In this document: piece after piece, positions 15,720 through 24,035 of the stretch
How the letters are laid out: each line of letters starts with the position of its first letter
How positions within the stretch are numbered: position 1 is the stretch's first letter
NCBI GenBank assembly: GCA_048498995.1
Contig: JBEHWX010000042.1
Coordinates: 1-45,691 of the forward strand
Reading direction: 5' to 3'
Length of the DNA stretch: 45,691 nt
Origin: JBEHWX01 sp048498995
Lineage (GTDB): Bacteria > Bacteroidota > Ignavibacteria > OLB7
The notes under the pieces: model-generated
The model's database searches: none
What the model saw: only the letters and a program-made list of their open reading frames with translations
Told to the model about the DNA's origin: nothing
Position numbers and translations under genes: made by a program

Positions 15720-15745
15720 GCGCACGCTAAAGACGTGCGGCTACC
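15720..15745 (+). repeat. 26-nt REP-like palindrome, copy 6
   Basis: Identical to copy 5 and exactly 92 bp after it, in the second tandem unit. Confidence 0.7.
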
Positions 15746-15802
15746 CTTCCACTCCCCTTCGAGTGGCTTCATTCCGTGAGGGGCTCTAAGGATGCGGCCG
15801 GC

Positions 15803-18445
15803 TCAACGCCCCTCCTCGCCTCCCTCGAGCACGAAATTGAGATTCTCCTTCAGATCTCCCTGCGGGAGCGATTTCAGCTCGAAGTCGATCCCATCCGGCT
15901 CGGCCACGAGCTTCAGATAGTCGAGCTGCATCGGATCGATGTAGGCGCGGTATTTCCCCGGTGGGAGCCCCATGAAGTTGTACTCGCCGTTGGAGAAGGT
16001 GAGCGCGCTGTCGGCCACGGCTCCACCGGAAACCGGCTCGAAGATCACACGGATTCCTCCCTGCGGCGCTAGCCCGGTCGGCGTTCTCCGGCTGATGGTC
16101 CCGGCCACCTCGCCGGCCACCACGATCGGCACCGCCAGCTCCTTGAAGTGGTTCGGATCGATGAAGACACTGGCCGAGTGGAACTTCGGCTGCCAGCTCA
16201 GATACTCCAGCCCGCCGCCGACGAATCGGACCGTGCAGGAGTCGTACGGCTCGAGATCCATGATCCGCGTCACCCCCTTCTCTCCCTCCACCACGCGCCC
16301 GCCGGTCACCTTCACGTCGAGGTTCGGCACCGCCTGCTCCCCCGGATCGAACGTGCCGTTGTTGTTCTCGTCGAGGAACGAGCGGACAGTGACCCCTCCG
16401 CGGCCGACCGAGCTCCGGTTCCCCACCAGCAGGTCGCCGGTCGCCTCGTCGAACGAGAGGGTGCCGTGCATCGTCTGGTCGAGCGAGATATCCCGGTTGG
16501 AGCCGATGATGCTCAGCCGCGTTGCCGCGAACGGGAGATCGTAGCGGAAGTCGAGCTGCGCGGTCAGGCGCTTGTCCAGAAAGGTCCGCTCGATCGACAA
16601 GGTCAGGTAGCCGAGATCGAAGACGCCGCGATCGATCGCCACGCCGAGCGACAGCGGACGGCTCGTGGCCAGATCGTACTGGAACTGCGAGCGGAGCACC
16701 ATCTGCCAGAAGATTCCCTTCGAGACCGAGAGGGTGCTCCGGAGCGAGTGAAGCCTCATCTCTCCATCGCGACGGAAGAGGACGGTGTTCATCGCCAGGT
16801 TGGTCTGCAGGCCGCCGAGCGCGGCGTTGAGTCCCCCTTCACCGGTGATCACGTAGTTGCCGGCATCGGCCAGATCCTGGGAGAAGGAGAGGCGCCCGGA
16901 CATCGGAATCGGGGAGAAACGGATCGGGCTGTTGATCGCGATCTTCCGCACGTCGAGCCCGCCGATCGCCCCCATCAACTGGTCGGTGTGATAGTGCGTG
17001 TAAGAGCCCTCCAGGGAGAACCCGCGCGGCGAGGCGTAGCTGAGAATCGCGCGGGTACGATATCCGGCCACGTAGTCGGCGGTGAGCAGCAGCTCCTCGG
17101 TGGCGCGGAACGAGGCGCCCACATAGCCTGAGACCGGACGATCGGCGAACTCCCGGACGTACTGAAAGCCGCCGCCGACCGTGAGATTTTCGGTGATCCC
17201 CCGCTGCACCATCAGCTGTCCGACCGTGCGGGAGTTGAGTCCGTGGAGCCGCCCGACCGCCGCCGTGTATTCGATCTCCTTGGCCGGAAGAAAGGTGAAC
17301 GGCACCTGGATCAGCATCTCCCGTTCCCGCTCCTCTCCCCACGGCCCGAAGAACTTCAGCCCGACCGCGGTGGAGCCGTAGGTGAGCGGCACCTCGAAGT
17401 CGTAGTGCCCCGAGGCATCGGCCGGCGCGAACGTGGCAAGCTCTCCGTTGATATACAGATCGACCATCCATCCCGGCTCGGTGTGGCCGACCACGTGATA
17501 CGTGCCGAAGCCGCGCCGGCGGTTGATCGGACGATTGGTGACGCTGACGCCGGCCAGCGTGCCGGAGAAGGTCTGGAACGGCAGCGGGATGTCGCCGCCG
17601 ATCGTCGCCTGCGTGAAGTGCGGGTTGCCCAGATCGACCCAGCGCCAGTGCCACGGGAGCTTCCCCCAGTCGATCGGGGAGCCGATCGCGCCGACCAGCG
17701 ACGCATCGGCATCGCCGCCGAAGAGGGTGGCGCCGGCCGAGACCGCGTAATACTCCGCGTGGCTCTCGGTGGAGCGGAGCGAGCTGAGGGTCCAGTCCAC
17801 CGTGCCGGCGTGGAACAGTCCGCCGCTGGTCCCGACCGCCCTGTCGGCCAGCGTCTGCTCCTTGCGGCGGACCAGTCCCTGGTGCGCCTTCTCCCGGATC
17901 ATGTCGCGGATCGCCGGCAGCTCGCGGTCGCAGGAGATCTTCACGTCGAGGGAGCGGAAGCTGAAGGTGCAATCGAGCCCGAAGACGTCGACCAGCACGC
18001 GCCGCCGGACGAACGCCTCCGTCTCGTTCCAGATGATGTCCCCCGTGGCCAGCGGATGGCGCGCGCCGCCGAACTCGATCGTGTTGCCGGCCATGTCGAT
18101 CGTGTAGCGGTTCTCCTCGTCGATGAAGAAGCCGGAGATGGTGTCGCCATCGGCCGAGGGGATCGCCTTGATCTTCAGAAAGGAGAAGAGCCCGCGGATC
18201 GGCAGATAGACATCGTCGTCGACCACGAGCGCGTCCAGCAGGGTGTTGCCGAGCCGGCGAACGTTGACCTGCACGGAGACCGCCTCGGCGGCGAGGCTAT
18301 CGGGAACGGGAGGATCGACCGGGGCGGCATCGGCGGCCGGCGCGAGGAGCGCGGCGGCAAGTAGCAGCAGCGCGGCGACGAACGCCACGGCGACATCCGC
18401 GCCCGGCTTGACGCGGGACGATATCGGGAGGGGGAAAAGCTTCAT
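15803..18445 (-). CDS. Usher-like outer-membrane protein of a chaperone-usher cluster
   Basis: An 880-residue protein. The start at 18445 (MKLFPLPISS) gives a signal peptide with a long hydrophobic stretch ending near AADA; the frame stays open upstream but without plausible protein character. An N-terminal domain (about 45-180) is followed by a long beta-rich region with barrel-like amphipathic strands (LTVGGGFQYVREF, GYVGASFRATEELLLTADYV), and SVTNRPINRRRGFGTYHVVG before a plug-like VDLYINGELATFAPADASG segment, all typical of fimbrial ushers. Near the C-terminus is an SdrD/CnaB-like domain with FLDENNNGTFDPGEQ and a second carboxypeptidase-regulatory-like domain (GEYNFMGLPPGKYRAYI). It follows a PapD-like chaperone and a DUF4402 pilin. 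Usher role is inferred from topology and neighbours. Confidence 0.7.
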   Translation of the reverse strand: MKLFPLPISSRVKPGADVAVAFVAALLLLAAALLAPAADAAPVDPPVPDSLAAEAVSVQVNVRRLGNTLLDALVVDDDVYLPIRGLFSFLKIKAIPSADGDTISGFFIDEENRYTIDMAGNTIEFGGARHPLATGDIIWNETEAFVRRRVLVDVFGLDCTFSFRSLDVKISCDRELPAIRDMIREKAHQGLVRRKEQTLADRAVGTSGGLFHAGTVDWTLSSLRSTESHAEYYAVSAGATLFGGDADASLVGAIGSPIDWGKLPWHWRWVDLGNPHFTQATIGGDIPLPFQTFSGTLAGVSVTNRPINRRRGFGTYHVVGHTEPGWMVDLYINGELATFAPADASGHYDFEVPLTYGSTAVGLKFFGPWGEEREREMLIQVPFTFLPAKEIEYTAAVGRLHGLNSRTVGQLMVQRGITENLTVGGGFQYVREFADRPVSGYVGASFRATEELLLTADYVAGYRTRAILSYASPRGFSLEGSYTHYHTDQLMGAIGGLDVRKIAINSPIRFSPIPMSGRLSFSQDLADAGNYVITGEGGLNAALGGLQTNLAMNTVLFRRDGEMRLHSLRSTLSVSKGIFWQMVLRSQFQYDLATSRPLSLGVAIDRGVFDLGYLTLSIERTFLDKRLTAQLDFRYDLPFAATRLSIIGSNRDISLDQTMHGTLSFDEATGDLLVGNRSSVGRGGVTVRSFLDENNNGTFDPGEQAVPNLDVKVTGGRVVEGEKGVTRIMDLEPYDSCTVRFVGGGLEYLSWQPKFHSASVFIDPNHFKELAVPIVVAGEVAGTISRRTPTGLAPQGGIRVIFEPVSGGAVADSALTFSNGEYNFMGLPPGKYRAYIDPMQLDYLKLVAEPDGIDFELKSLPQGDLKENLNFVLEGGEEGR

Positions 18446-18871
18446 TGGGGGGGGAGGCTCGACATCCGCACGGAGCATCGAGACCATCGACTCGGGAGGC
18501 GCTGCGGCGCGAGCCCGCGAGGACTCGCGCCGTAGATCGGCCGGGACAGGAACCCGACATGGAAGAACGGGGAACGCAAGGTGGCAGAGCGCGCCTCGTC
18601 GCCATGCCGCCCGGTTGCCTGCACCGACCCGGCGGAGCACCGCCGGCCTGGATCCCAGGGCCTTCCGGCATGCAAGGGATCCCACGATCAATACGGTTCG
18701 GTAGTACGATACTAGGCTGATTCGCATCGTGTCGAGCGAATCCTTGACGGCCCGTTCGCGGACGTGAAATGGGAGAGTCGACTCACCCGGCCACATGCTC
18801 CACGTCCGCGAGGGACCGAACGTCCTACCGCGAGGCGCGCCCCGGAGATCATGCCGTGGCGCGCCGCGCGG
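18446..18871. other. 426-bp intercistronic spacer with a large hairpin
   Basis: Lies between the chaperone stop and the usher start. Apart from the hairpin at 18502-18535 nothing is recognised. Its length is unusual inside an operon, so the usher could have its own promoter. Confidence 0.4.
18502..18535. repeat. REP-like hairpin between chaperone and usher genes
   Basis: CTGCGGCGCGAG (18502-18513) and CTCGCGCCGTAG (18524-18535) pair over 12 bp with one mismatch around a 10-nt loop. There is no T-tract. Such intercistronic hairpins often stabilise upstream mRNA or reduce downstream expression. Confidence 0.6.
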
Positions 18872-19789
18872 CTACTGCAGGGAGATCTCGGTCTTGCCGA
18901 GCAGGCTCTCCTTCAGATCGGATTTTCCCCGGTACTCGACCAGGAGACGTCCGCCGGTCAATTTTGCTCCACCGGGCACCGTCAGCGGCAGGCCGCGATA
19001 GGTGCGGCGGCTGTTCGGCGTGTAGATCGCCAGCCCCTTCACCTGTCCCACCACCACCGGCTGCCCATCGGTCGGCACATAGGTGACGACGATCTCACCG
19101 TAGGTGGAGGAATTGCCGTTGCGCTCGAGCGTGAAATTGAGCTTCGGAATGGTGGGCGCGTCGCCGTCGTAGGAGACCGACGTATTGGAGACGGTGACCG
19201 ACGCGGTGAGGTCGCCGTTGCGGACGATCACAGGAATGGCGATGCCGTAGACCGGCGTGAGCGAGATGGCGATTCCCTTGGCGCTGGTGTCGACCGTGGT
19301 GGCCTCCACCGGCTTGGCGCGCGGAACGGCGCGGAAATACAGATGCGAGCGATACTCGCCGCTGGAAAGCCCGGCCGGCTTCATCAGCTGAATGCGGACC
19401 ACCTGCTCTTCCCGCGGCGCGAGCACCACCTGGCGCGGGAAATAGCGGATGATTTTATCGGCGAAGAATTGTCCGGAATCGGGCGTGGCGATCTCCTGAA
19501 ATTCTCCGGTCTCGGTCATCCGATAATTCACCGCGGAGATTACATACGCGGCGGTATCGGTGCCCATGTTGATCAGGCTGAGCGTTGCGTTGTTCTGCGC
19601 CCCCTCGAAGACGACGCGGGTCGGCGCGATCAGAAGATCACCCGGTCCCTGCGCGTGAACGTTGATGGTCGTCGCCAGAACGAGCGCCATCATGCAGATG
19701 GCCACGATGGCCAGATAGAGGAGCGTCGCGGCGTTGCCGCGGATAAAGCTCTTCGTCGGGCTCGGACAGTCGTACCTGGAAGTGATCAT
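18872..19789 (-). CDS. PapD-like periplasmic pilus chaperone
   Basis: A 305-residue secreted protein. The ATG at 19789 is chosen because it places a single hydrophobic signal segment (LLYLAIVAICMMALVLATT) ending at VHAQ right before the mature domain. The mature start LLIAPTRVVFEGAQNNATLS is the classic first strand of PapD-type chaperones, followed by FPRQVVLAPREEQVVRIQL, the region that holds the subunit-capping strand, and a second Ig-like domain with YGEIVVTYVPTDG. Such chaperones donate a strand to pilin subunits and deliver them to the usher encoded next (15803-18445). No ribosome site is evident. Confidence 0.85.
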   Translation of the reverse strand: MITSRYDCPSPTKSFIRGNAATLLYLAIVAICMMALVLATTINVHAQGPGDLLIAPTRVVFEGAQNNATLSLINMGTDTAAYVISAVNYRMTETGEFQEIATPDSGQFFADKIIRYFPRQVVLAPREEQVVRIQLMKPAGLSSGEYRSHLYFRAVPRAKPVEATTVDTSAKGIAISLTPVYGIAIPVIVRNGDLTASVTVSNTSVSYDGDAPTIPKLNFTLERNGNSSTYGEIVVTYVPTDGQPVVVGQVKGLAIYTPNSRRTYRGLPLTVPGGAKLTGGRLLVEYRGKSDLKESLLGKTEISLQ

Positions 19790-20274
19790 CGTATCGTGAA
19801 ATTGAGCTGTGTGGACCCGATCATCCCGGGCGGTCTGGACCACCGCGATCGGAACGATCCGAACTTCAAATCGTGAGCAACAGTGCGCGTGCGTCGAACG
19901 TCGGAGGCGGAGAGGAGCGAGAAATCCGGCGGAAGAGACGTGAATCCCGATCTGGAGCCGCGAAGGGATGATGCGCGGCGGATCGGATTCGTGGAAGCGA
20001 GCGTGCGTCTGGACCTGGATCGACATCCTCCGCTGTAATCTGCGAGGCCGCGTGATCGCGGCGGCGGGTACGGCATCGATATCGGAACGTACTTACCCGG
20101 AAGCGTTGTCGCTCAGGCGTGACCGCCCGGAGCTACGTCGCGCGGGCGCTTTTTGCAGTTGGCGCCGCCCGCGTACGTGGTGCGGGCGGAGCTTCCCTGC
20201 CGTGTCAACATCGGGACCGACGTAGTCCAGCCGTCAGCCGATGATTCCCCTGTCTGCTGAAAAGATCGCGTGCC
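19790..20274. other. 485-bp spacer between pilin and chaperone genes
   Basis: No gene recognised. It carries the long imperfect hairpin at 20123-20189, which may attenuate transcription from pilin into chaperone. Confidence 0.4.
20123..20189. repeat. 67-nt imperfect hairpin downstream of the pilin gene
   Basis: Outer arms CCGCCCG (20123-20129) and CGGGCGG (20183-20189) and inner arms CGCGGGCGC (20141-20149) and GCGCCGCCCGCG (20162-20173) pair around a loop containing TTTTTGCAGTTG. It lies 86 bp beyond the pilin stop codon. No clear T-tail is seen on the minus strand. Confidence 0.5.
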
Positions 20275-20814
20275 TCAGTTGTAGGCGACGCCGACCTGGA
20301 ACGTACCGTCATAGCGGCCGGCGGCCTGATCAGCCGCGACGTTGAGCGTGCCGCCGGCGTACCAGAGCTCGGTGCCGAGGCCGTTGAGCTGAGGAGATGC
20401 GACCGACTTGGTAAAGGTATCGATCGTCATCGTTTCGCTGCCGCCGCTCTTGGTGATCGTCACCGTGGTCGGGAGCGTGATCGTGTAGGTATAATTCGGG
20501 TTACCCGAGACGCGAAACTCGGCGGCGGTCGGCGTAAGGCCGCCCTGATTGGCCAGCGTGACACCACCGGTGGCCGAGCGGCTCGTGGTCGCGGCGGCCG
20601 TGAGCACCACCGTGCCGGAGGTGGAGCTGGAAACGAGCTCGCCGAACTCGAGGTCGACATTCTTCGTGATGGCCACGCCACGGATCACCGTGCCGCCGCC
20701 ATTGGTCGTCGCGGTGCCGTTGGCCTGGGCCGACGCGCTCTGCGTGAGACCGAAGACGCTCAGAAGAAGGAGACCGAGAAGAACCGCGTAATTCCGGAAG
20801 TTGGACCTGGTCAT
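20275..20814 (-). CDS. DUF4402 pilin-like protein
   Basis: A 179-residue secreted protein with a signal peptide (VLLGLLLLSVFGLTQSASAQ) and an all-beta mature domain. The domain begins VIRGVAITKNVDLEFGELVS, continues with TGGVTLANQGGLTPTAAEF and GNPNYTYTITLPTTVTI, and ends with GRYDGTFQVGVAYN. This pattern (initial F-G strand, glycine-rich turns, final G-x-Y...V-x-V-x-Y/N strand) is that of DUF4402 proteins, which occur with chaperone-usher genes and are thought to be pilin subunits. A GAGGT site precedes the ATG. First gene of the cluster and probably the major subunit, consistent with the hairpin after it. Confidence 0.8.
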   Translation of the reverse strand: MTRSNFRNYAVLLGLLLLSVFGLTQSASAQANGTATTNGGGTVIRGVAITKNVDLEFGELVSSSTSGTVVLTAAATTSRSATGGVTLANQGGLTPTAAEFRVSGNPNYTYTITLPTTVTITKSGGSETMTIDTFTKSVASPQLNGLGTELWYAGGTLNVAADQAAGRYDGTFQVGVAYN

Positions 20815-21894
20815 GATTGCTACCTCATAGCAGCTGGAAAATGGAAGGGAATTGTCGGACCGAAGACTTGTTTGGACCTGCAGTCATCGGTCAACAGCCA
20901 TACAGAAATAATTATCACGGTCCATCATCACGTCTGTTTTTCAACAGCACCGCCGCACGTCAACCTGCACCAAGGTAGGAGTGTAAGATGATGTGTAAAT
21001 GATATCATTTACCGCATTCACTCCTTCTGGAACCGCGATCCGGACACACCGCGTTCACCCCGCTTCATGGACGATGAGCGTCCCGTTCACCGCTTCGGTT
21101 CCTCGCTTCCGAGCCGTTATTCAGCTGCCTCTGCACGCTGCGACATGGTGGATCGAAAAATGGACGGAGATATCCCCTGGCCGTCGGACGCGATCGAGGA
21201 AGGCGATCGTCGCCGCGGCGAAAATTCCGGATATGGAACGCACGAGCTCAGGGAAGGCGCTGCGTTCCTCTCCGGAATTCGTTCCGGATTGAGAGGTACC
21301 GATCCTACGGCATCAGGAAGTATCCCGTGGTATTCCGTGATCTGCTCGAACCTCGCTCCGCGCGGGTATCACCCGTTCGGAACACCGCTCCGCTGGACGT
21401 TGGAGCGGTGGTATTCACTCGGTCGCGTCATCATTTTCCGTCGTGGAAAATTTGCCTCGCGATTAATGAACGGGTCGAAGCTACGACGGCCGGGGACCCG
21501 ATGTCAAGACTTGGCACGCATTTCAAGGAGAGCTTAAAATGGTCGTTTTCCTTCCCCTCGTGACCGCTACCACATCATGATGTGAGCACCCGGAGCATTC
21601 CAGCCGAGCGCGGAGGAGTCCGGTATCCGATCGGCCGTCATCCGGCCGATGAAGCGTTTTTTCCCTCTCCACGGCCGCGAACCGAGCATTTATGCGGCCT
21701 CCCGCCCCCGCCGGAACATCGACCATACCGCAATCGGCCAGTCATTCACTGCACAAGTGGCCATCGGAACTGTCCGCCGTGTCGTGATCCGTGTCCGGAA
21801 AAACAAAATTGTAACAGCAGCCTTACACGGCGTTTTTTCCTCCGCGGACCCCTACAAACACCCCGGAATCGTATCATCTGCGCATCATAATTCA
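20815..21894. other. 1.08-kb gene-free region upstream of the pilin
   Basis: Holds the pilin promoter (an AT-rich stretch about 20870-21010 in otherwise GC-rich DNA) and the end of the OmpA-protein transcript. Open frames here lack protein character. A plus-strand terminator-like hairpin lies at 21630-21662 with no annotated plus-strand gene before it. Confidence 0.5.
21630..21662 (+). terminator. Orphan Rho-independent terminator
   Basis: ATCGGCCG (21630-21637), 5-nt loop, CGGCCGAT (21643-21650), then GAAGCGTTTTTT. It points to the plus strand, yet no plus-strand gene precedes it in this region. Confidence 0.5.
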
Positions 21895-23958
21895 CTATTC
21901 CCCGTTCACCGGAGTCTTCACCGTCACGTTCACCGTGCGGCTCAGGAAGCGTCCTTCCGGCAGATCGTTGTCGAACAGGGTCGTGTTTTCTCCGGCGCCC
22001 TCGGCGGCCTCCGCGGGCACGCCGAGCACCCGGGCCATGTAGAGCGCGCGCTGACGCGAGAGCTCCAGGTTGTAGCCCTCCTCGCCGAGCCGGTCGGTGT
22101 AGCCGACGATATCCACCTTCGAGCTCGGGAGAATGTCTTTTTTGATCGACTCGGCGATCCGCTGCCCGGCCGGCGAGAGGGTGGCCTTGTCGTACTCGAA
22201 GATGATGAAGTTGTACCGGCGGAAGGTGGTGTCGTTGAGCTTCTCGACGCGCTTCTTCCTGATCGTGATCTGCTCGATCGGTGTCTCGTCCATCCCCTGC
22301 ACGGTCACGCCGCGGGCATCGCGGAGCTCGATGGAGCTTACCAGCGGCGCCTCGTGCAGCGGCACTTTTCCCTGGTCCTCGGCGATGTTCCAGTCGAGCA
22401 CCCGCGGCACGTCTCCAACCCCCGAGAACTCCTTGAGAAGGCGGTCTCCCTGCACCACGCGGGCCGACCACCGCCCCACCCCCGCCTCGGCCACGGTCTT
22501 CGGCTTCAGGCGGAGCATCGGCGGCGTCACCGTCCGGAGCGTGTCGGTGGTCGTCACCGGCTCGAGCAGGCTGTAGCTGTTCGAGGTGACCTCCACGCGA
22601 CGGTTCTCGGCCATGCCGTCGGGATCGTCCATGCTCGACGGCGCGGCCGGAAGGTTCCGCGCGCTCACGCTGATCCGCGACGGCTCGATGCCCCACCGCT
22701 CCACCAGATAGGACTTCACCCGCTCGGCGCGCGCGCGCGACAGCGCCATGTTCCCCACCTCGGCTCCCCTGTCGGCGTTGGTGCCGGTGAGCGCCAGCGT
22801 GGACTTCGGATCGTCCACCATCCGCCGTCCGAGGATGTTCAATGTCTGATGGTAGACATCGATCGTGGAGCGGTTGTGCAGGCTTTCGAGCGAGAACTCG
22901 GAGCGTTGGGCAAGATCGATCTGATGATACCGGGAGGCCAGCTCCGAGGAGCCCTCGTCGAAGAAGATGTAGGGAAGGAGCGTCCGCGTCTGGGTGTTGA
23001 TGAACTCCTCGACACGGATCGTCAGGTTGTCGTGCTCGGCGCCCCCTTCCACGCTCACGGCGTTGACCGACGCGGCCAGCTCCGGCTCGGGTGGGGGGGG
23101 CACCTCCGCGACGATCGCGGTCGGCTCCTCCGGCTCCGGAATCGGGAGGGAATATTTGAACGCCAGCCCGAGGCGGATCTGATGCACGCGCCAGCCGAGA
23201 TCCGGCCGCACATCGGTCAGGGCGTACGAGTATCCCACCTCCGGCACGATCAGCATCGACTCGGCCCGGTTCAGCGGCAGCTCGTAGTCCACGCCGGCCA
23301 CCGCCGCCATGCGCGCCTTCGTCCCCTGAATGTCCCCCTCCGCCGCGTTTCGGATCGAGGTCCGCTCGCCGGCCGCGTTGATGAACGTGGCCGAGCCCGG
23401 CTCGACGATCCGCTCCCGCTGGCTGACCGACCGGATCGGCATCGCGCCGATCTCGATCCCGCCGCGGAGCGTGAGCGGCATCGGGAACGGACGGTAGCCG
23501 ATGGAAAGGCCGCCGGCGATCATGCCGAGATGCGCGTCGAAGGTATACTCGGAGATACCCGGCACCGTGTCGTTGCCGACCGGCACCGGACCGATGCCGA
23601 CCCGCGTGCTCTGCACCGCGCCGGAGGCATAGTAGCCGGCGCGCGCCATCAGATACCAGCGCGGCGTCAGCGGAAGCTCCAGCAGCAGCAGCCCCACTCC
23701 GGCACCCGTGCCGTGCCCGCCGGAATAGCTCCCGCCGTCGCCGATCAGGCAGCTCGGATATTCCGGCAGCCCCTGGAAGTCGGAGACCGCATGGATGTTG
23801 TAGGTGAAGTTGCCGAAGAGCCCCACGCGCGGACGCATCCGCTGCAGCGCCAGGCGCTCCTCGTGGGTCATGTTCTCCTGCGCCCGAGCTGCGAGCGGAA
23901 GGCCCAGCGCGACGGCGCCGAGCAGCAGAAGCGATGCGGATCGTATCTGAGAGGTCAT
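21895..23958 (-). CDS. Outer-membrane protein with two OmpA-like domains
   Basis: A 687-residue protein. It has a signal peptide ending ARAQ (about residue 27), then a beta-barrel-like N-terminal region (RPRVGLFGNFTYNIHAV, RWYLMARAGYYASG, GMIAGGLSIGYRPFPMPLTL), a Pro/Glu-rich linker (IPEPEEPTAIVAEVPPPPEP), and two OmpA/MotB peptidoglycan-binding-type domains. The first contains LPYIFFDEGSSELASRY...RARAERVKSYLVERWGI...ENRRVEV. The second contains FIIFEYDKATLSPAGQRI...VDIVGYTDRLGEEGYNLELS and ends near TVNVTVKTP. Two such domains in one protein are less common than one. It follows the Hydin-type T9SS protein by 77 bp in the same direction. Likely an anchor between outer membrane and wall. Confidence 0.85.
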   Translation of the reverse strand: MTSQIRSASLLLLGAVALGLPLAARAQENMTHEERLALQRMRPRVGLFGNFTYNIHAVSDFQGLPEYPSCLIGDGGSYSGGHGTGAGVGLLLLELPLTPRWYLMARAGYYASGAVQSTRVGIGPVPVGNDTVPGISEYTFDAHLGMIAGGLSIGYRPFPMPLTLRGGIEIGAMPIRSVSQRERIVEPGSATFINAAGERTSIRNAAEGDIQGTKARMAAVAGVDYELPLNRAESMLIVPEVGYSYALTDVRPDLGWRVHQIRLGLAFKYSLPIPEPEEPTAIVAEVPPPPEPELAASVNAVSVEGGAEHDNLTIRVEEFINTQTRTLLPYIFFDEGSSELASRYHQIDLAQRSEFSLESLHNRSTIDVYHQTLNILGRRMVDDPKSTLALTGTNADRGAEVGNMALSRARAERVKSYLVERWGIEPSRISVSARNLPAAPSSMDDPDGMAENRRVEVTSNSYSLLEPVTTTDTLRTVTPPMLRLKPKTVAEAGVGRWSARVVQGDRLLKEFSGVGDVPRVLDWNIAEDQGKVPLHEAPLVSSIELRDARGVTVQGMDETPIEQITIRKKRVEKLNDTTFRRYNFIIFEYDKATLSPAGQRIAESIKKDILPSSKVDIVGYTDRLGEEGYNLELSRQRALYMARVLGVPAEAAEGAGENTTLFDNDLPEGRFLSRTVNVTVKTPVNGE

Positions 23959-24035
23959 CTGGAGAGTCTCCGAACGTCGTCCGGCGCCATCGATGGGGCG
24001 GGGAGCCGGACATGCCCGTGTTGGGGAGGATCGAC

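Larger units (their letters stand above)
15602..15785. repeat. 92-bp element duplicated in tandem
   Basis: Two nearly identical 92-bp units (15602-15693 and 15694-15785), differing at only a few positions, plus the start of a third (CTAAG). Each unit contains a 26-nt REP-like palindrome, a CCACTC...GAGTGG stem and AGCCTCTTACGAAATGA / TCATTCC...GAGGGGCTC ends that can pair. It lies just past the end of the usher gene. Confidence 0.9.

Noticed and set aside
18446..18796. Usher start at the far upstream end of its open frame
   Set aside because: The extra 117 residues are Arg/Pro-rich without protein character, whereas the ATG at 18445 is directly followed by a signal peptide.
20999..21890. Several small plus-strand open frames before the pilin
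   Set aside because: They overlap each other in different frames, lack ribosome sites and have composition typical of random GC-rich DNA.
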